Positions 23,003 through 24,553 of a stretch of 24,553 nucleotides of DNA are shown here, piece after piece. Source of the stretch: an uncultured Collinsella sp. (GTDB taxonomy: Bacteria > Actinomycetota > Coriobacteriia > Coriobacteriales > Coriobacteriaceae). The translations under genes and the position numbers were made by a program. Under the pieces are notes generated by a model, which was not told where the DNA came from, ran no database searches, and worked only from the letters and a program-made list of their open reading frames with translations. The stretch covers positions 1-24,553 of the forward strand of contig CAUHCN010000033.1 in the NCBI GenBank assembly GCA_959604825.1, in the 5' to 3' direction. The stretch's first letter is position 1; every line of letters begins with the position of its first letter.

Positions 23003-24553
23003 GATGAATCGCCTCCATCATCTCCAGGCTGATTGCTCCATCAGCTGCCATATAGGGGAAGGAGAACACCATCCCCTCGCCATCGATTGGCTTTTGACGT
23101 AGCTCCAGCGCCGCTTCATCGGCCAAAACATTGACGATCAACAGGCGCTTCGCCCCAACTTTTTGGGCCTTTGCCTTAAAGCGCTCAGCATCCGTAGTCT
23201 CGCCGCCGGAGCGCCTGTAGGCCTCGTAGGCGCCGATGCGATAGTGCTTAAAATCGATCCACACCCCAGTCTTGTTGCCAGCGGCATCGAGCACCTCAAA
23301 ATCGCCGCCCGTCTCGGCATGGGCAGCGTCACCACGCGCAAGCAAATACCGGCCATCGTAATACGCCTCGAAGATGGCCCTACCGGCAGACTCTCCCAGT
23401 TCTCCCAGATACACCGCCTGGAACATATAGGGCGTCATGTGCGCCGTCGCCGCCGGTTGCAGCATCGCGGGCACCCCGTCGCGCGACCAACGCTCGCGCA
23501 CCTCCCGAATCGACAGCAACTCGGGCACGCGGGCCGCCGTCTGGCTTACCTGGCGAACCGTCGCGCCCTTTAACCCCTCGTCGTAGCGGCAGCACTCCTC
23601 CAGGCGGGCAGCAATCTGCTCAACAGGTTCACCCTCATAGCTGGGAAACTCAAAATGCGGCACCTTACACGCTCCGCCCTGCGCATACGCATAGCCACTC
23701 GCGGGGAACGGCATGTGCTGCGCAGTGCTTTTGCGCGCAGGATAGCTCGCAAGGTCCTCCCACGGCAGGCAAAAATGATGCAGATAAAAGTCGCGCTCGT
23801 CGTCAAAGGCGGCCAGATCTTCCTCGCGCGCATCGAGCGAGGTAACCCTCCACGCCAGCCTCTCGTGCTTCTCCTTCGCCAGATTGTTCCTAAAGGCAGC
23901 AAGGTTCTGTTGCTTGCTAGCAGCGTGTTGCTTCTTGTCCGCCATGTGGTTGTTGACGGCCGCGCAGGCACCAACCACCTGCTCCAGCTCGTAGCCCATC
24001 GGCAAATCGTGCAGGAACGAAAAATCGCAATCGCCGGCGATTTCGCGATCGAGCATCACCCGTACGTGCGGCATCTTTACGCTCGTGCGCATCAAGCGAC
24101 CCACGGCCTGCGCCACAATGCGGGCTCCTTCGACCTGATAAGAGAGGGTGTCGCGCACCGGCAGTTTTCCGCCAACGCCCGCCAGTACCGTGCGCACGCG
24201 ATGGCGCTTCTGAATAAACGGGATCTCACCGCGCGTCACGAGCTCCTCCTGTTCGACCACGCCAAGCAGCGCCTGCTGGTCAAACTTCTTTGAACTAATA
24301 TCGACTCCCCAGGTCAAGCGGCTCGTGGGCGACTCCATGTACAAAAAATCGAGATCCATCTTGGGATGTCGCTCAGCGTTATCGAAGCCGCAGTCCACCT
24401 GGCGCACCGTGTCGCGCAGGCTCTCCGGCACCTCGTATTTGAGGTTTTTGGAAAAGCCGCCAGCAGCAAGATTGATAAACATCAGGGTCGGCTTGCCGTG
24501 GTTGATTTTCAATCTCAACGCAACAGCCTGAACGGGTCCCGCGTTTCCGCAGC
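22986..24553 (-). CDS. Superfamily 2 helicase C-terminal part with PD-(D/E)XK-like nuclease domain (partial)
   Basis: The gene enters from the right edge: the frame is open to base 24553, and the TTG at 24518 is unlikely to be the real start, so the N-terminal helicase domain lies outside. What remains shows helicase domain 2: a motif-IV-like GKPTLMFINL, a motif-V-like RLTWGVDIS, and motif VI AQAVGRLMRT, with HVRVMLDREI as in DinG/XPD-type enzymes. (Counting from 24518, motif VI is residues 136-145.) The C-terminal part has AIFEAYYDG, GGDFEVLD and WIDFKHYR, fitting E-(x)n-D-(x)n-D-x-K of a PD-(D/E)XK nuclease (Glu384, Asp406, Asp422, Lys424). The fusion implies an ATP-driven nuclease. It overlaps the PIWI-like gene by 17 nt, indicating one operon. 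Type III-like restriction subunits are an alternative family. Confidence 0.65.
   Translation of the reverse strand, partial: CGNAGPVQAVALRLKINHGKPTLMFINLAAGGFSKNLKYEVPESLRDTVRQVDCGFDNAERHPKMDLDFLYMESPTSRLTWGVDISSKKFDQQALLGVVEQEELVTRGEIPFIQKRHRVRTVLAGVGGKLPVRDTLSYQVEGARIVAQAVGRLMRTSVKMPHVRVMLDREIAGDCDFSFLHDLPMGYELEQVVGACAAVNNHMADKKQHAASKQQNLAAFRNNLAKEKHERLAWRVTSLDAREEDLAAFDDERDFYLHHFCLPWEDLASYPARKSTAQHMPFPASGYAYAQGGACKVPHFEFPSYEGEPVEQIAARLEECCRYDEGLKGATVRQVSQTAARVPELLSIREVRERWSRDGVPAMLQPAATAHMTPYMFQAVYLGELGESAGRAIFEAYYDGRYLLARGDAAHAETGGDFEVLDAAGNKTGVWIDFKHYRIGAYEAYRRSGGETTDAERFKAKAQKVGAKRLLIVNVLADEAALELRQKPIDGEGMVFSFPYMAADGAISLEMMEAIHRAIEA

Noticed and set aside
24516..24518. TTG at 24518 as the start of the helicase gene
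   Set aside because: The frame continues open to the window edge and the visible protein begins in the middle of helicase domain 2, so the gene is cut by the window.

Overview
The window looks like a Coriobacteriia (Actinomycetota) chromosome segment, most like the human-gut genus Collinsella. The GC content is high, long antisense ORFs shadow the real genes, initiation is SD-led with occasional TTG/GTG starts, and a sortase-anchored surface protein sits beside housekeeping genes. The genus is an inference from style and gene content; no rRNA or other marker is present. No tRNA, rRNA, CRISPR array or intact insertion sequence was seen.

Left part (1-10643) is mostly core metabolism and stress response: a PcrA/UvrD-type helicase with unusual Pro/Ala-rich additions; an undecaprenyl-diphosphatase (UppP) starting at TTG and carrying an acidic loop insertion; an ATP-binding-type universal stress protein; a response regulator and intramembrane-sensing-type histidine kinase pair without the usual neighbouring ABC transporter; an unrecognised 243-residue protein; PurH (last two steps of IMP synthesis); and a GNAT acetyltransferase. 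Several intergenic gaps hold nested hairpins of about 93-100 nt.

Middle part (10644-17286) begins with a 450-nt intergenic region holding tandem REP-like units and a 230-bp element with 32-bp inverted ends. It continues with a secreted/membrane DUF2207-type protein, a GluQ-type tRNA-modifying enzyme whose promoter suggests a leaderless mRNA, a compact operon of three calcineurin-like phosphoesterases (the outer two are clear paralogues), and a small membrane-anchored Cys motif protein.

Right part (17287-24553) is accessory. It has a 1116-residue Ala-rich coiled-coil surface protein with a central CAP domain and a C-terminal MPATG sorting motif, and a 64-residue acidic protein with its own good promoter. 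It ends with a two-gene unit running in from beyond the right edge: the C-terminal part of a superfamily 2 helicase fused to a PD-(D/E)XK-like nuclease domain, overlapping a 631-residue protein with PIWI/MID-like features. This helicase-nuclease plus PIWI-like pair is the best candidate for an under-described system here. It resembles in architecture the published pPIWI_RE/DinG/REase islands but is laid out differently, and the assignment is from motif reading only.
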